From NCBI GenBank assembly GCA_964528035.1, contig CAZGQY010000051.1, positions 1 to 22,567 on the forward strand: DNA of 22,567 nt, given 5' to 3'. The notes beneath the pieces were generated by a model. The model did not search any database. It had not been told where the DNA came from and saw only the letters and a list, made by a program, of their open reading frames with translations. This DNA comes from CAZGQY01 sp964528035 (GTDB lineage Bacteria > Pseudomonadota > Gammaproteobacteria > Methylococcales > UBA1147). Numbering within the stretch: the stretch's first letter is position 1; every line of letters begins with the position of its first letter. Position numbers and translations under genes: made by a program. This document shows, piece by piece, positions 8,894-17,085 of the stretch.

Positions 8894-9036
8894 GGGTACG
8901 GATACAAGTAGGAAAATTGAACTATTTGTCCTTCTGGATGATTTGAATAGTGAATTCAGTTGTATTTGCAGATAGGATTATGCAATCGAACTGTTAATTA
9001 TGACGAATTACAGCTCTAATAATGAGGAAAGATTCG

Positions 9037-9477
9037 ATGTCTAAACAACACACAATATTTATTGTTTTATTGGTAGGGGTCGTGAGTTTGCTTCCCTTTG
9101 ATTATGCTTTTTCTGCGGGTATATTGGGTTTTCAACCGGGTGACCGTAGCGAAGCCGAGAATGACCACTGGTTGAAAAAGAGTATTGGCAGTATTCAATC
9201 AGCGATAAAAGAAGTTGAACAAGGTAATGCCAAGGAATCGATAAAGCATGGTAAAACAGCTACAGCTTCTTTAAAAGAAATCGGTAGTGAGGGTTGGGCA
9301 GGACGTAAGCAGAGGGCTCTCAGGCTTATTCGATTAGGAAATACCGCCGCAAAAAAAGGCGAAATGGAAAAAGCTACTCTTAAGTATCAGGAGGCTATTG
9401 CAAAGCTGGAAGGTTTAAAGTATGGAGATTTGAACTTTACCCATGATGCTTTTTTGGGTATTGGTGATCGCAGGTAA
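9037..9477 (+). CDS. Small exported helical protein, unknown function
   Basis: The 146-residue product begins with a signal peptide (about 1-27, ending FDYAFSA before GILGF). The mature part is mostly helix and is rich in Lys, Glu and Ala. Two helix-turn-helix units (IQSAIKEVEQGNAKESIKHGKTA, written here only in part: IQSAIKEVEQG, and AAKKGEMEKATLKYQEAI) have a TPR-like or small-metal-binding-protein-like look. I choose the ATG at 9037 because GAGGAAAG ends five bases before it; the earlier ATG at 9022 would contain that ribosome binding site. It has its own promoter and no operon partner. A periplasmic ligand- or metal-binding role is only a guess, since few histidines are present. Confidence 0.7.
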   Translation: MSKQHTIFIVLLVGVVSLLPFDYAFSAGILGFQPGDRSEAENDHWLKKSIGSIQSAIKEVEQGNAKESIKHGKTATASLKEIGSEGWAGRKQRALRLIRLGNTAAKKGEMEKATLKYQEAIAKLEGLKYGDLNFTHDAFLGIGDRR

Positions 9478-9560
9478 AGGTTCATTCCTACAGAACACTT
9501 TTGGGTTTGGCAACAGGGATAGTGCAGCATAACATTCGCGGCTGGGTTTTCTTCTTCCGA

Positions 9561-10559
9561 TCAATTGCTGTTGTTCGTTCGAAAGCTGACCTCGCCGGAG
9601 GAGAACTCACGGCAGTCGCCATTATCCAGGCGAAATACGATTAAGCCATTGTCGTTTATGCCTTGGACGGTTCCGCAAATGGACTGATCGCCTACGCGTA
9701 AAACTGCTTCTGTGTCCTTCAAACAATCCCCTTTCCTCCATTCGCTCAAATAGGGTGCTAACCCGGTTTTATCGATCATTGCTGTTATCGGTACCATATG
9801 ATTTAACAGGGTTGCAACCAGAGTGTTACGTTGGGGAATATTCTGCTCAAGAATTTGGTATAGGTCGATCCAGGGCTGAGTTATAGTAGAGCCCTGTTGG
9901 TCAGGCATGTGTACATTGAGTCCTAATCCAACTATTGCTGTGCAAGGGCCATGCGCTTCCCCGAATACTTCAACCAATATTCCGCCGAGCTTTTTACCCT
10001 GCCATAAAATATCATTTGGCCATTTTAGTCCCACTTCAGGTATTTTTAGCCCATCAAGGGTACGCAATACCGCCACTCCAATCGCCAGGCTTAACCCGGA
10101 TATAGCGGCTGGCCCGCATTCAAAGCGCCACAGCAAAGATAAATAAATATTACGTCCAAATGGAGAGACCCATTCATGTCCACTTCGTCCTTTGCCAGAT
10201 GACTGTGATTCAGCAAGGCAGACTAAGCCTTGTGAATCGTTAATTAACATTTTTTCTCGAAGATAACGATTGGTGGATTTTATCTTGTCATGGACGAATA
10301 TCTCCGAAACCAGGTTGCTGGTTTGATGATTTAAATCCCGCCTTATTGCTTCATTATTAAGGAGTTGAACGGGGTGATTTAAACGATATCCTCGGCCGGA
10401 TACTGCAGAAATTTCCAGTCCCAAGGCGGAAAGTTCTCGCAAATGTTTCCATATAGTGGTTCGGCTGACACCTAATTTTTTAGCAAGCTCATTTCCCGAA
10501 TAAAAATTTGAGTCGCTTAAAATTCGGAGTATTGTTTTTTGTGGGGCTGAGAGATCCAT
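9561..10559 (-). CDS. birA: Bifunctional biotin-protein ligase / biotin operon repressor
   Basis: BirA activates biotin with ATP and attaches it to the acetyl-CoA carboxylase carrier protein; in this form it also represses biotin synthesis genes. The 332-residue protein has an N-terminal winged helix-turn-helix (about 5-60, with GVSRTTIWKHLREL), the central ligase with the adenylate-binding GKGRSG (122-127) and the LKWPNDI and GKKLGGILVE motifs, and a small C-terminal SH3-like domain. The presence of the DNA-binding domain means the repressor function is probably retained. It begins at ATG 10559. It lies 80 bases after the PilZ gene in the same direction and may be reached by readthrough, although a functional link is not expected. 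Confidence 0.94.
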   Translation of the reverse strand: MDLSAPQKTILRILSDSNFYSGNELAKKLGVSRTTIWKHLRELSALGLEISAVSGRGYRLNHPVQLLNNEAIRRDLNHQTSNLVSEIFVHDKIKSTNRYLREKMLINDSQGLVCLAESQSSGKGRSGHEWVSPFGRNIYLSLLWRFECGPAAISGLSLAIGVAVLRTLDGLKIPEVGLKWPNDILWQGKKLGGILVEVFGEAHGPCTAIVGLGLNVHMPDQQGSTITQPWIDLYQILEQNIPQRNTLVATLLNHMVPITAMIDKTGLAPYLSEWRKGDCLKDTEAVLRVGDQSICGTVQGINDNGLIVFRLDNGDCREFSSGEVSFRTNNSN

Positions 10560-10639
10560 AGACGACTAATTATTCTATACCAGTTTGGATCCAAACAAAT
10601 TTCTATGGTTCTGTCTAATCCCCGGATAAGGACTACCAT

Positions 10640-11230
10640 TCAAGCAGTTTCGTTGCGATTGCGCAACTGTAGCATCTGTTTTTTTACAATATAACGAATC
10701 AATAATTCGCGGTCATTTTCATCAATGTTAAATAAATCGATTGCAATATTATATCGAAATTCGGAATTAGAAGGATTCTGGTTTTCCTGGCAGCGAATAA
10801 CCTTTCCATAGGTGGCAATTGCGATTAGAGTAGAAGGCAATATAATTTTCAGTTCCAATATGGTGCCTGTCGGATGAGCACTTTCAGAACTAAAGGCCAA
10901 ACCTGAGGCGCTCAAATTGACTTCCCGGGTTTGCTGGCTAGATAATCCGGCGTCATTGATTAACACTGATTGAGCAATCAGTGTGATTTTCTGATCCATT
11001 ATTTTTAAATAGCTGGCAACATCAGGTTCATGTTTTTCCAGGATTTTTAGTTGCGCACGAGCGTCTTCCTCGAGATGATTTAACGCAGCGGTCAGTGAGA
11101 ATGAATCCAAAACGCTATCCTGAAAGGTTTGCGCTTCGGGTAAGCTTTGCTCATCATACTGTTTGTAAAAAAGCACAATATCATCTTTAATTCGAAAATA
11201 TCGCCTGCGCTCTGAAGCTTCAGTATCCAA
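10640..11230 (-). CDS. PilZ-domain protein, probable cyclic-di-GMP receptor
   Basis: The 196-residue protein carries both halves of the cyclic-di-GMP binding signature: the arginine cluster ERRRYFRIKD at 7-16 and NLSASG at 105-110. PilZ proteins often couple cyclic-di-GMP to motility, YcgR being the flagellar brake. In this protein the two signature halves are separated by about 90 residues, including a charged helical stretch (about 35-85), so the fold is not a minimal PilZ domain. It starts at TTG 11230 with GGAG nine bases upstream and lies 11 bases after pomB. It is thus almost certainly co-transcribed with the stator genes. I infer that it adjusts stator activity or assembly according to cyclic-di-GMP. 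Confidence 0.75.
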   Translation of the reverse strand: MDTEASERRRYFRIKDDIVLFYKQYDEQSLPEAQTFQDSVLDSFSLTAALNHLEEDARAQLKILEKHEPDVASYLKIMDQKITLIAQSVLINDAGLSSQQTREVNLSASGLAFSSESAHPTGTILELKIILPSTLIAIATYGKVIRCQENQNPSNSEFRYNIAIDLFNIDENDRELLIRYIVKKQMLQLRNRNETA

Positions 11231-11241
11231 AATATAACTCC

Positions 11242-12102
11242 CTAATATTGAATAATTTTCTCTGGGCTTACGGTCGTGTTATCAGCCTGTATCAATATAA
11301 TCTCGACACGGCGGTTGATGGCTCGATTGGCCCTTGAATCATTGGGAACCAGCGGTTTTGTCTCCGCGTGGCCTTCTATAACCATGCGGGCAGGGTCGAT
11401 CGATTCATCGGAAAGTATTTCGTGCGCAACTGTAACTGCACGTGCTGATGACAATTCCCAGTTTGAACGATACCAGTCCGTATGAATCGGAATATCGTCA
11501 GTATGGCCAGCGATTATGACATTTCCTATACTTGTTGACACGGCGTTTCTGATTTTCTCCATGACAGGGGAAAACCCTGCGTTTAGTACAGCACTACCGG
11601 AAGGAAATGATCCTTTTTCGTGGATTCGTATAATAATTCTTAAGTTATCGGTTTCAACACTGACAAGTCCTTCAGTAATTTCATCTTTTAAAGAATCGCG
11701 TATTCTTTGAGCTTCATCCTGTAGCATCTTTTCTTGTTCTTCTTTCATTTCCTGTTTGAGTTTTTCTTTTTCCTCTTCGGGAATTTCGATGTTTTGTTTT
11801 TCGTCTGTAGTCGTCTGACGGACTTCATCCAATGGAGTGGGTTGAGTTGATGCCGGACTGAAATGCTGCGCTACAACGCTGGTTCCTTTTACAATCTCGT
11901 AGACAGGTACTTCTTTTTGCACACCAAAGGCATCTTTTAGAGAGTCGGCCATTTTTTTGAAACGCACTGCGTCCATCGTTGCAAAGGAGAGAAGCAATAC
12001 GAAAAAACACATCAATAATGACATAAGGTCTGCAAAGGTCATTACCCACGCAGGCGCACCTGCAGGAGGACATTTAGGTGCCGGAGCCGAATCTTCAGAC
12101 AT
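11242..12102 (-). CDS. pomB: Flagellar stator protein PomB/MotB
   Basis: PomB is the peptidoglycan-anchored half of the flagellar stator. The 286-residue protein has one membrane helix (about 19-41) with the ion-binding aspartate D25 in TFADLM. It then has a plug/linker region with KGTSVVAQHFSPA, a charged coiled stretch rich in Glu and Lys (100-140), and a C-terminal OmpA-like domain (about 160-270) with AGHTDDIP and NRAINRRVEI. The CPPAGAPAWVMTFADLMSLL opening and the GTSVVAQ-FSP motif are close to Vibrio PomB, so sodium is the likely coupling ion. An AGGA box precedes ATG 12102. It follows pomA by 58 bases and precedes a PilZ gene. Confidence 0.92.
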   Translation of the reverse strand: MSEDSAPAPKCPPAGAPAWVMTFADLMSLLMCFFVLLLSFATMDAVRFKKMADSLKDAFGVQKEVPVYEIVKGTSVVAQHFSPASTQPTPLDEVRQTTTDEKQNIEIPEEEKEKLKQEMKEEQEKMLQDEAQRIRDSLKDEITEGLVSVETDNLRIIIRIHEKGSFPSGSAVLNAGFSPVMEKIRNAVSTSIGNVIIAGHTDDIPIHTDWYRSNWELSSARAVTVAHEILSDESIDPARMVIEGHAETKPLVPNDSRANRAINRRVEIILIQADNTTVSPEKIIQY

Positions 12103-12160
12103 ACAAAATCCTGTTTAGTTATCTGTTTGCATGAGAATAAATACCAAATTAAATGGAGCT

Positions 12161-12925
12161 TTAATCATCGCCACCCGCAACCGCACGTTTTTTCTCGGCA
12201 ATGTAACTATTCAATAAAGCTTCGAGAACTTTCGGATTCATACCTTCCTGAATACCATTGATTGTTTCCATAATTAAGGATTTGTTGAGACGTTCGTAAT
12301 TGCAAATGCTGGCCAGTTTGTCGGACATTGGAATAGCAAAAGCGTTGGCGATCACAGCGCCATACAAAGTTGTTAATAGTGCAACTGCCATTGCAGGGCC
12401 AATACTGGCGGGATCAGACATATTCGCTAACATTTGCACTAAACCCACCAAAGTACCAATCATTCCCATTGCTGGTGCCATATCACCGACTGAACTCCAC
12501 ATATCCTGACCGACTTCATGTCTCTGGATTGCTTGATTAATATCTTCGGAAAGCATTTTTTTAACCAACGCCGGATCGTGTCCGTCAACGCATAATCCAA
12601 CGCCTCTTTTTAAGAATTCATTACCAATTTCTTCTCCTTCCAATGCCAGTAGTCCATTTTTACGAGCAACATCGGCAAGACGGACAGCGTCTTCAATTAG
12701 AGTGGCGGGATCATCCTTTTTATTTAAAAAAGCTTTCATCGCGACACCGAAAGATCTTAAGAAATCCGCCAAGGGTATTCTCATTAATGTGACCATGAAC
12801 GTACCACCCACGACGATTAAGACTGAAGGTGTATTCACAAAAAGCATGACGTCACCGCCGGTTGCAATTGCACCAATAATTATTCCGAACCCACCGAGAA
12901 ATCCGACCAGGGTAGCAATATCCAC
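12161..12925 (-). CDS. pomA: Flagellar stator protein PomA/MotA
   Basis: PomA forms the ion channel and torque-generating half of the stator with PomB. The 254-residue protein has four membrane segments: two near the N terminus (about 3-21 and 30-48) and two after the cytosolic loop (about 146-168 and 178-200). The loop charges that contact the rotor protein FliG in this family are present: R88 and K89 in ARKNG and E96 in ALEG. The motif GMIGTLVGLVQMLANM is typical of the third segment. The start is GTG at 12925 with AGGAG seven bases upstream. It is the first gene of the pomA-pomB-PilZ run. I did not find a clear sigma28 promoter upstream. Confidence 0.93.
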   Translation of the reverse strand: MDIATLVGFLGGFGIIIGAIATGGDVMLFVNTPSVLIVVGGTFMVTLMRIPLADFLRSFGVAMKAFLNKKDDPATLIEDAVRLADVARKNGLLALEGEEIGNEFLKRGVGLCVDGHDPALVKKMLSEDINQAIQRHEVGQDMWSSVGDMAPAMGMIGTLVGLVQMLANMSDPASIGPAMAVALLTTLYGAVIANAFAIPMSDKLASICNYERLNKSLIMETINGIQEGMNPKVLEALLNSYIAEKKRAVAGGDD

Positions 12926-13367
12926 TAAGCACTCCTATCTAAAGCCTAAAACCATACAGAATGATCTGTTAACATATTAAAGTTAGCAGGTATGCGATTT
13001 TTTCGTAGGTTGAATAGTGTCTTTTGTGGAAAAAAGAGGATTACTATTGGGAAAATAGTTGACTGGCGATGTAAGTGATTGATTGCTGAATTTCGTTTCT
13101 TAACTCCGGTCTAGAGTAAATCTGTCTAAGTTTGCTTTCCAGATATTGTAAGCCGTTGATATTTAATCATGGAATCGTCGGTTCGATTCCTGTTGCCTGT
13201 TGAATCTATTATTCGATTTACATGGATTTGAGTCGTTTTAGAAAATGCGGACTCTTCAATATATTCCAATGTGATTAAAAATGCCGTTTATGTTTCTTAT
13301 ACCCATATGGGTTAAGGCTTCAAGGACTTAAATTTAGTGCAGAAGGGGTGACGCAATTTCAGCGGTG
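12926..13367. other. Non-coding gap at a change in base composition
   Basis: No open frame with a ribosome binding site is visible in these 442 bases. The gap contains two short symmetries: GGAATCG/CGATTCC around a six-base loop at 13171-13190, and the palindrome ACCCATATGGGT at 13301-13312. Neither is followed by a T-tract, so no intrinsic terminator can be claimed for the transporter gene that ends at 13368. To the left the genes are AT-richer; to the right they are visibly more GC-balanced. Confidence 0.6.
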
Positions 13368-14930
13368 TTAGGTAGTCAGAGTCGCATGATCCGAGGCCAA
13401 TCCTCGATATAAACTGAAAATCATCAGCAACAACAGAATAGTAAAGGGCAAACCGGTGGCAATAGCGGCTGTCTGTAAGGCAGACAGACCACCCCCAATC
13501 AGTAAGGCCGCAGCCACAAGACCTTCGGTTACAGCCCAGAAGATACGCTGGGCAACCGGTGGATTGGGATTACCCCCGGCGGTGATCATATCGATTACCA
13601 GTGAACCGGAATCCGACGAGGTGACAAAGAAAGTAATGATCACCAGGGTAGCCAGCAGGCCGGCCGCTGTAATAAGCCAGACCGGAAAGCCGGTATGTCC
13701 CGCTGCCGCAGGCAGCTTATCGAGGAAAAAGAACAAGGAACGGGGAATGTTCTGGCTCACTGCTTCGGCCATCCCCCCACCGCCAAACAATTCGATATAG
13801 AGTGCGCTATCACCAAAAACACTTAACCAGGCAAAAGTCATCAGGGTCGGCACCAGTAAAACCCCGGAGACAAATTCACGAATGGTTCGACCGCGTGAGA
13901 TGCGCGCGATAAACATGCCGACAAAGGGTGACCAGGCGACCCACCAACCCCAGTAAAAGACTGTCCAACTATTTTGCCAACTACCACCGCTGTAGGTCTC
14001 ATTCCAGAAACCGAGATAGAAAAAATCATCCAGATACTGGCCAATATTTTCCACAAAACCGTTCAGAATAAACAAGGTCGGCCCGACAAAAAGCACAAAC
14101 AGCAGCAAGGATAGTGCCGCCAGCATATTGAATTCCGAAAGGCGCTTGACCCCTTTATCCAATCCGGCCACGACCGAGGCTGTAGCGATGGCAGTTATGC
14201 CACTAATTATAAGGATCCGCACGAAGTTAGATTCAGGAATATCAAATAGGTGGCTCAATCCGGCATTCACCTGGCTAGCGCCCAGCCCGAGTGAAGTTGC
14301 AACCCCAAACAGGGTCGCAACGCTAGCAAGGATATCAATAGCATGACCCCAGCCGCCATTGATACGGTCGCCTAACAGCGGATAGAAAACCGAACGGATA
14401 CTGAGTGGCTGGTTTTTATTAAAGGCAAAATAGGCCAGCGTCAACCCGACTAGTGCATAGATGGCCCATGCATGTAATCCCCAATGCAGGAAGGTGGTCT
14501 TCATGGCATCTTCGGCTGCCGCTACGGTACCAGCCTTGGCTCCGTGCGGTGGTGTCAGCAGGTGGTACATGGGCTCGGCCACACTATAAAAAAGCAGACC
14601 GATCCCCATCCCGGCACTGAATAACATGGCAAACCAGCCCATACGACTAAACTCTGGTTTAGCGTCAGAACCGCCGAGGCGAATATCGGCAAAACGGCTA
14701 AAGATAAGATAAAGAGTAAACCCCAGGATCAGGTTGGTTGCCAAAACGAAGAACCAACCGGCCTTATTGGCAATCCAGGCCTGCAGGTCAGAAAAGGTAC
14801 TGCTCAATTCTGTTAGGAATATTAAACTGGCCATTACAAAGCCCAGGATCAACAGTGCTGAAATGGCGAACACCCAGGGATTGAAATCAAGAATGACCTT
14901 ATTGTTTTTTATATATATCCAGTTTTTCAT
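13368..14930 (-). CDS. BCCT-family transporter (betaine/carnitine/choline type)
   Basis: The 520-residue inner-membrane protein has the twelve-helix layout of BCCT carriers. It contains the glycine-rich helix MGIGLLFYSVAEP (residues about 110-122), used in sodium-coupled members, and the family signature WGWWVAWSPFVGMFIARISRGR, of which the aromatic WGWWVAWSPF forms the substrate cage for trimethylammonium groups. It is the third gene of the run GSMT-SDMT-BCCT, 130 bases after SDMT. The context makes glycine betaine uptake, or recapture of leaked betaine, the likely job. There is no long charged C-terminal osmosensor like that of BetP; the tail after the last helix is short (SLYRGLASDHATLTT). 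The exact substrate cannot be read from the sequence. Confidence 0.9.
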   Translation of the reverse strand: MKNWIYIKNNKVILDFNPWVFAISALLILGFVMASLIFLTELSSTFSDLQAWIANKAGWFFVLATNLILGFTLYLIFSRFADIRLGGSDAKPEFSRMGWFAMLFSAGMGIGLLFYSVAEPMYHLLTPPHGAKAGTVAAAEDAMKTTFLHWGLHAWAIYALVGLTLAYFAFNKNQPLSIRSVFYPLLGDRINGGWGHAIDILASVATLFGVATSLGLGASQVNAGLSHLFDIPESNFVRILIISGITAIATASVVAGLDKGVKRLSEFNMLAALSLLLFVLFVGPTLFILNGFVENIGQYLDDFFYLGFWNETYSGGSWQNSWTVFYWGWWVAWSPFVGMFIARISRGRTIREFVSGVLLVPTLMTFAWLSVFGDSALYIELFGGGGMAEAVSQNIPRSLFFFLDKLPAAAGHTGFPVWLITAAGLLATLVIITFFVTSSDSGSLVIDMITAGGNPNPPVAQRIFWAVTEGLVAAALLIGGGLSALQTAAIATGLPFTILLLLMIFSLYRGLASDHATLTT

Positions 14931-15060
14931 GTTGTCTTTATTTGTTCAGACAGCCTCCTGGCTTCATTGCAGAAAAGGAACGTTCCGAATTTGTTACGAA
15001 TTATTTATTGTAACGATTCAGCATAGTGTCGTATCTGTTCAAGGGAGAGTTGAATAGTGA

Positions 15061-15897
15061 TTAATTTTTTTCGAAAACAAAGATACCCCAGGCCAGATAG
15101 CCCTTGTTACCACCTTCAATCCAGTAACCCAGGCCCTTTTTCATTCTGGCAATATAATCAGGGTCGATATGGTGGCTCAAATCCGCGCCATAGTTTTCGG
15201 TTTCCTGTAGAACCCGACTGTAATGGTTGATCAGCTGTTGGGTCTGTTCTTCAAATGAAATTTCATGCAAACCACAACGGCTGGCCGTGTCACGATAAAA
15301 TGCGGGTGAACCCAGTGAACTGAGATGTATCCGTTCCAGGATCGGTTGTAATACGCCAGCAGGACAGTCATCCGACTGCATGGGGTCAGTGAAGATAAAG
15401 CGACCGCAAGGTTTCAAAACTCGAGCAACTTCCTGAATCACTTCTTCACGATGGCCGCTATGTAAAATTGCATCCTGTGACCAGACCACATCAAAGCAGG
15501 CATCCTCAACTGGAATCGATTCGAAACTGCCATCGACGACATCAATTTTATTAGTCAGACCACGTTCGCTATTGATTTGACGATTACGCTCGTTTTCCTT
15601 TTCGCTCAGATTAAGTGCTGTCACCGAACAGCCAAAGGTCTCGGCCAGATAGCGGGCTGCCCCGCCGTAACCAGCGCCGATATCCAGTACTTTTGTTTCG
15701 CTATTAATATTGCCGAGCGTTTCCGCCATATGCCGGACGGTACGGTGGCTGGCGTCAGTGATCGCTTCACTATCGGATTGGTAAAGACCGATATGAATAT
15801 CTTCGCCACCCCAAATGATGCTGTAAAAATTATCGGCGTCTTCACTATTATAATAATCACGCGCAATGGACACGGCTTCCGAATAATGTGCACTCAT
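15061..15897 (-). CDS. Sarcosine/dimethylglycine N-methyltransferase (SDMT)
   Basis: SDMT uses S-adenosylmethionine to convert sarcosine to dimethylglycine and then to glycine betaine, the last steps of de novo betaine synthesis. The 278-residue protein is a class I methyltransferase: motif I is VLDIGAGYGG (70-79), followed by the acidic strand end VTALNLSE and the motif IV region FDVVWSQDAILHS. YNSEDADNFYSIIWGGEDIHIG near the N terminus matches the SDMT family (cited in part: FYSIIWGGEDIHIG). Its start codon overlaps the stop of the GSMT gene as TAATG, so the two are translationally coupled. The pairing with GSMT and a BCCT carrier makes the assignment firm. Confidence 0.9.
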   Translation of the reverse strand: MSAHYSEAVSIARDYYNSEDADNFYSIIWGGEDIHIGLYQSDSEAITDASHRTVRHMAETLGNINSETKVLDIGAGYGGAARYLAETFGCSVTALNLSEKENERNRQINSERGLTNKIDVVDGSFESIPVEDACFDVVWSQDAILHSGHREEVIQEVARVLKPCGRFIFTDPMQSDDCPAGVLQPILERIHLSSLGSPAFYRDTASRCGLHEISFEEQTQQLINHYSRVLQETENYGADLSHHIDPDYIARMKKGLGYWIEGGNKGYLAWGIFVFEKN

Positions 15898-16715
15898 TAA
15901 TCATCTGCCTCATCTTTTTCCTGGTAGGACTTTTCAGCGACATGGACCAGAAAATCCGGGTCATTCGCTTTGAAGGTTTCCTGAAAATCACCATAAGTTT
16001 CGACATGCTGGAAGCCCACTTCATGCATCAGGCGTCGGGTATATTTTTTACGTAGTGGGTACATATTCAGATGGTAATCAGAACCATCGGGGAAGGAATA
16101 TTTGAATCTCGCCAAACCGTCATCAACATGGACCGGTTCGGCGACCACATCATCACCGCAGTAATAATATTTATGCCGGGTTGAAAAACCCGTATCAAGG
16201 ATGGAATCATAATTGCGCTGATCCATGATCAGGATGCCGTCATGCTTGAGGGTGGCGTAAAATTCCGCCAGGGATTTGCGACGGTCATGTTCTTCAAATA
16301 AATGGGTAAAGGAGTTCCCGAGACAAATCACCGCATCGAATTGTTCGTGAATCGTTTTATTCAACCAGCGCCAGTCGGCCTGTACAGTACGCAGAATATG
16401 ATGACGGTCACAGCCGTTATGAAAAGCCCGCGCAAGCATTTCGGGGCTGCCATCGGCACTGGTGACATCAAATCCGGCTTCTAACAAGCGTACTGAATGG
16501 AAGCCTGTCCCGGTCGCGACATCAAGCACACGCTTTACCCCGTAGGAATGTAGTTGCTGAATAAAAAACTCACCTTCACTTTTCCAGCGCCTTTCCCAAT
16601 CGATCAGCTCATCCCATTTTTCAACAAAGCCTTTAACATATTCTTCTTGATAATGATCGGTATCACGAACCTTAATAGGATTATTGCCAAATGATTGTTT
16701 CTTAGCTTGTTGCAT
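15897..16715 (-). CDS. Glycine/sarcosine N-methyltransferase (GSMT)
   Basis: GSMT methylates glycine to sarcosine and then to dimethylglycine with S-adenosylmethionine, starting the betaine pathway found in halophilic bacteria and cyanobacteria. The 272-residue protein is a class I methyltransferase with motif I VLDVATGTGFHS (63-74), VTSADGS at the end of strand 2, and FDAVICLGNSFTHL in the motif IV region. The N-terminal DHYQEEYVKGFVEKWDELIDW is a family hallmark (cited in part: YVKGFVEKWDELIDW). I choose ATG 16715 because GGAG lies six bases before it; an ATG four codons upstream (16727) would overlap that ribosome binding site. It heads the operon GSMT-SDMT-BCCT. Confidence 0.9.
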   Translation of the reverse strand: MQQAKKQSFGNNPIKVRDTDHYQEEYVKGFVEKWDELIDWERRWKSEGEFFIQQLHSYGVKRVLDVATGTGFHSVRLLEAGFDVTSADGSPEMLARAFHNGCDRHHILRTVQADWRWLNKTIHEQFDAVICLGNSFTHLFEEHDRRKSLAEFYATLKHDGILIMDQRNYDSILDTGFSTRHKYYYCGDDVVAEPVHVDDGLARFKYSFPDGSDYHLNMYPLRKKYTRRLMHEVGFQHVETYGDFQETFKANDPDFLVHVAEKSYQEKDEADD

Positions 16716-16851
16716 AGTTGACTCCATACTATTTGTTTATGGCCACATTCAATTGCAATAATTTCAGAGTTGAAGCTATTAATGGATCCGAATTAGCTTT
16801 CTGATTGTACATACCCTTGAGAAGGGAAGTGCATCCTGGTGAGGCGATTGG

Positions 16852-16867
16852 CGACTCATATGAGTCG
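16852..16867. promoter_or_regulatory. 16-bp perfect palindrome upstream of the betaine operon
   Basis: CGACTCATATGAGTCG reads the same on both strands and lies about 137 bases before the GSMT start, inside the presumed promoter region. It has no loop, so it is more like an operator for a dimeric regulator than a terminator. The regulator is not in the window. Confidence 0.45.
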
Positions 16868-16985
16868 TTTGATAATGTATATACTTATTATTGTATTAGA
16901 GACGTGATTCTAACATACTAACAAATCAGTTTTTTTTTTTTTTGAATCAGGGGGGTGAGAATATTGGGGTCAATGCAAATTAGAT

Positions 16986-17014
16986 AAAAAAGGCCTCCGT
17001 TTTTCGGAAGCCTT
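16986..17014 (-). terminator. Rho-independent terminator of the small ORF at 17086-17379
   Basis: Read on the minus strand, AAGGCTTCCG and CGGAGGCCTT form a ten-base stem with one mismatch around a five-A loop. The stem runs into a T-tract (six A on the plus strand at 16986-16991). It lies 72 bases after the stop of the small minus-strand ORF, supporting that this strand is transcribed. Confidence 0.8.
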
Positions 17015-17085
17015 GTTTGGTTTGAAACGAGGAACACTTCAACTAATAAGATGCGCCTCCTTGTCCATTGATTTTCTTGTTCTTA

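Larger units (their letters stand above)
16728..17085. other. Upstream region of the betaine operon, no gene
   Basis: These 358 bases hold no supported gene. They contain the small hairpin CCCTT/AAGGG near 16815, the 16-bp palindrome at 16852-16867, a run of 14 T at 16930-16943 flanked by AATCAG on both sides, six G soon after, and the terminator of the small gene to the right. The betaine promoter must lie here, but I could not fix its -35 and -10 boxes. Confidence 0.6.

Noticed and set aside
13165..13195. T-loop-like GGTTCGATTCC resembling a tRNA T arm
   Set aside because: The five-base T stem has mismatches, no acceptor, D or anticodon arms can be found around it, and no CCA follows. The symmetry is explained by a GGAATCG/CGATTCC hairpin.
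14979..14988. GGAACGTTCC palindrome between SDMT and BCCT genes
   Set aside because: It is short and has no T-tract. Nothing suggests a terminator or a known operator, and such ten-base palindromes occur by chance.
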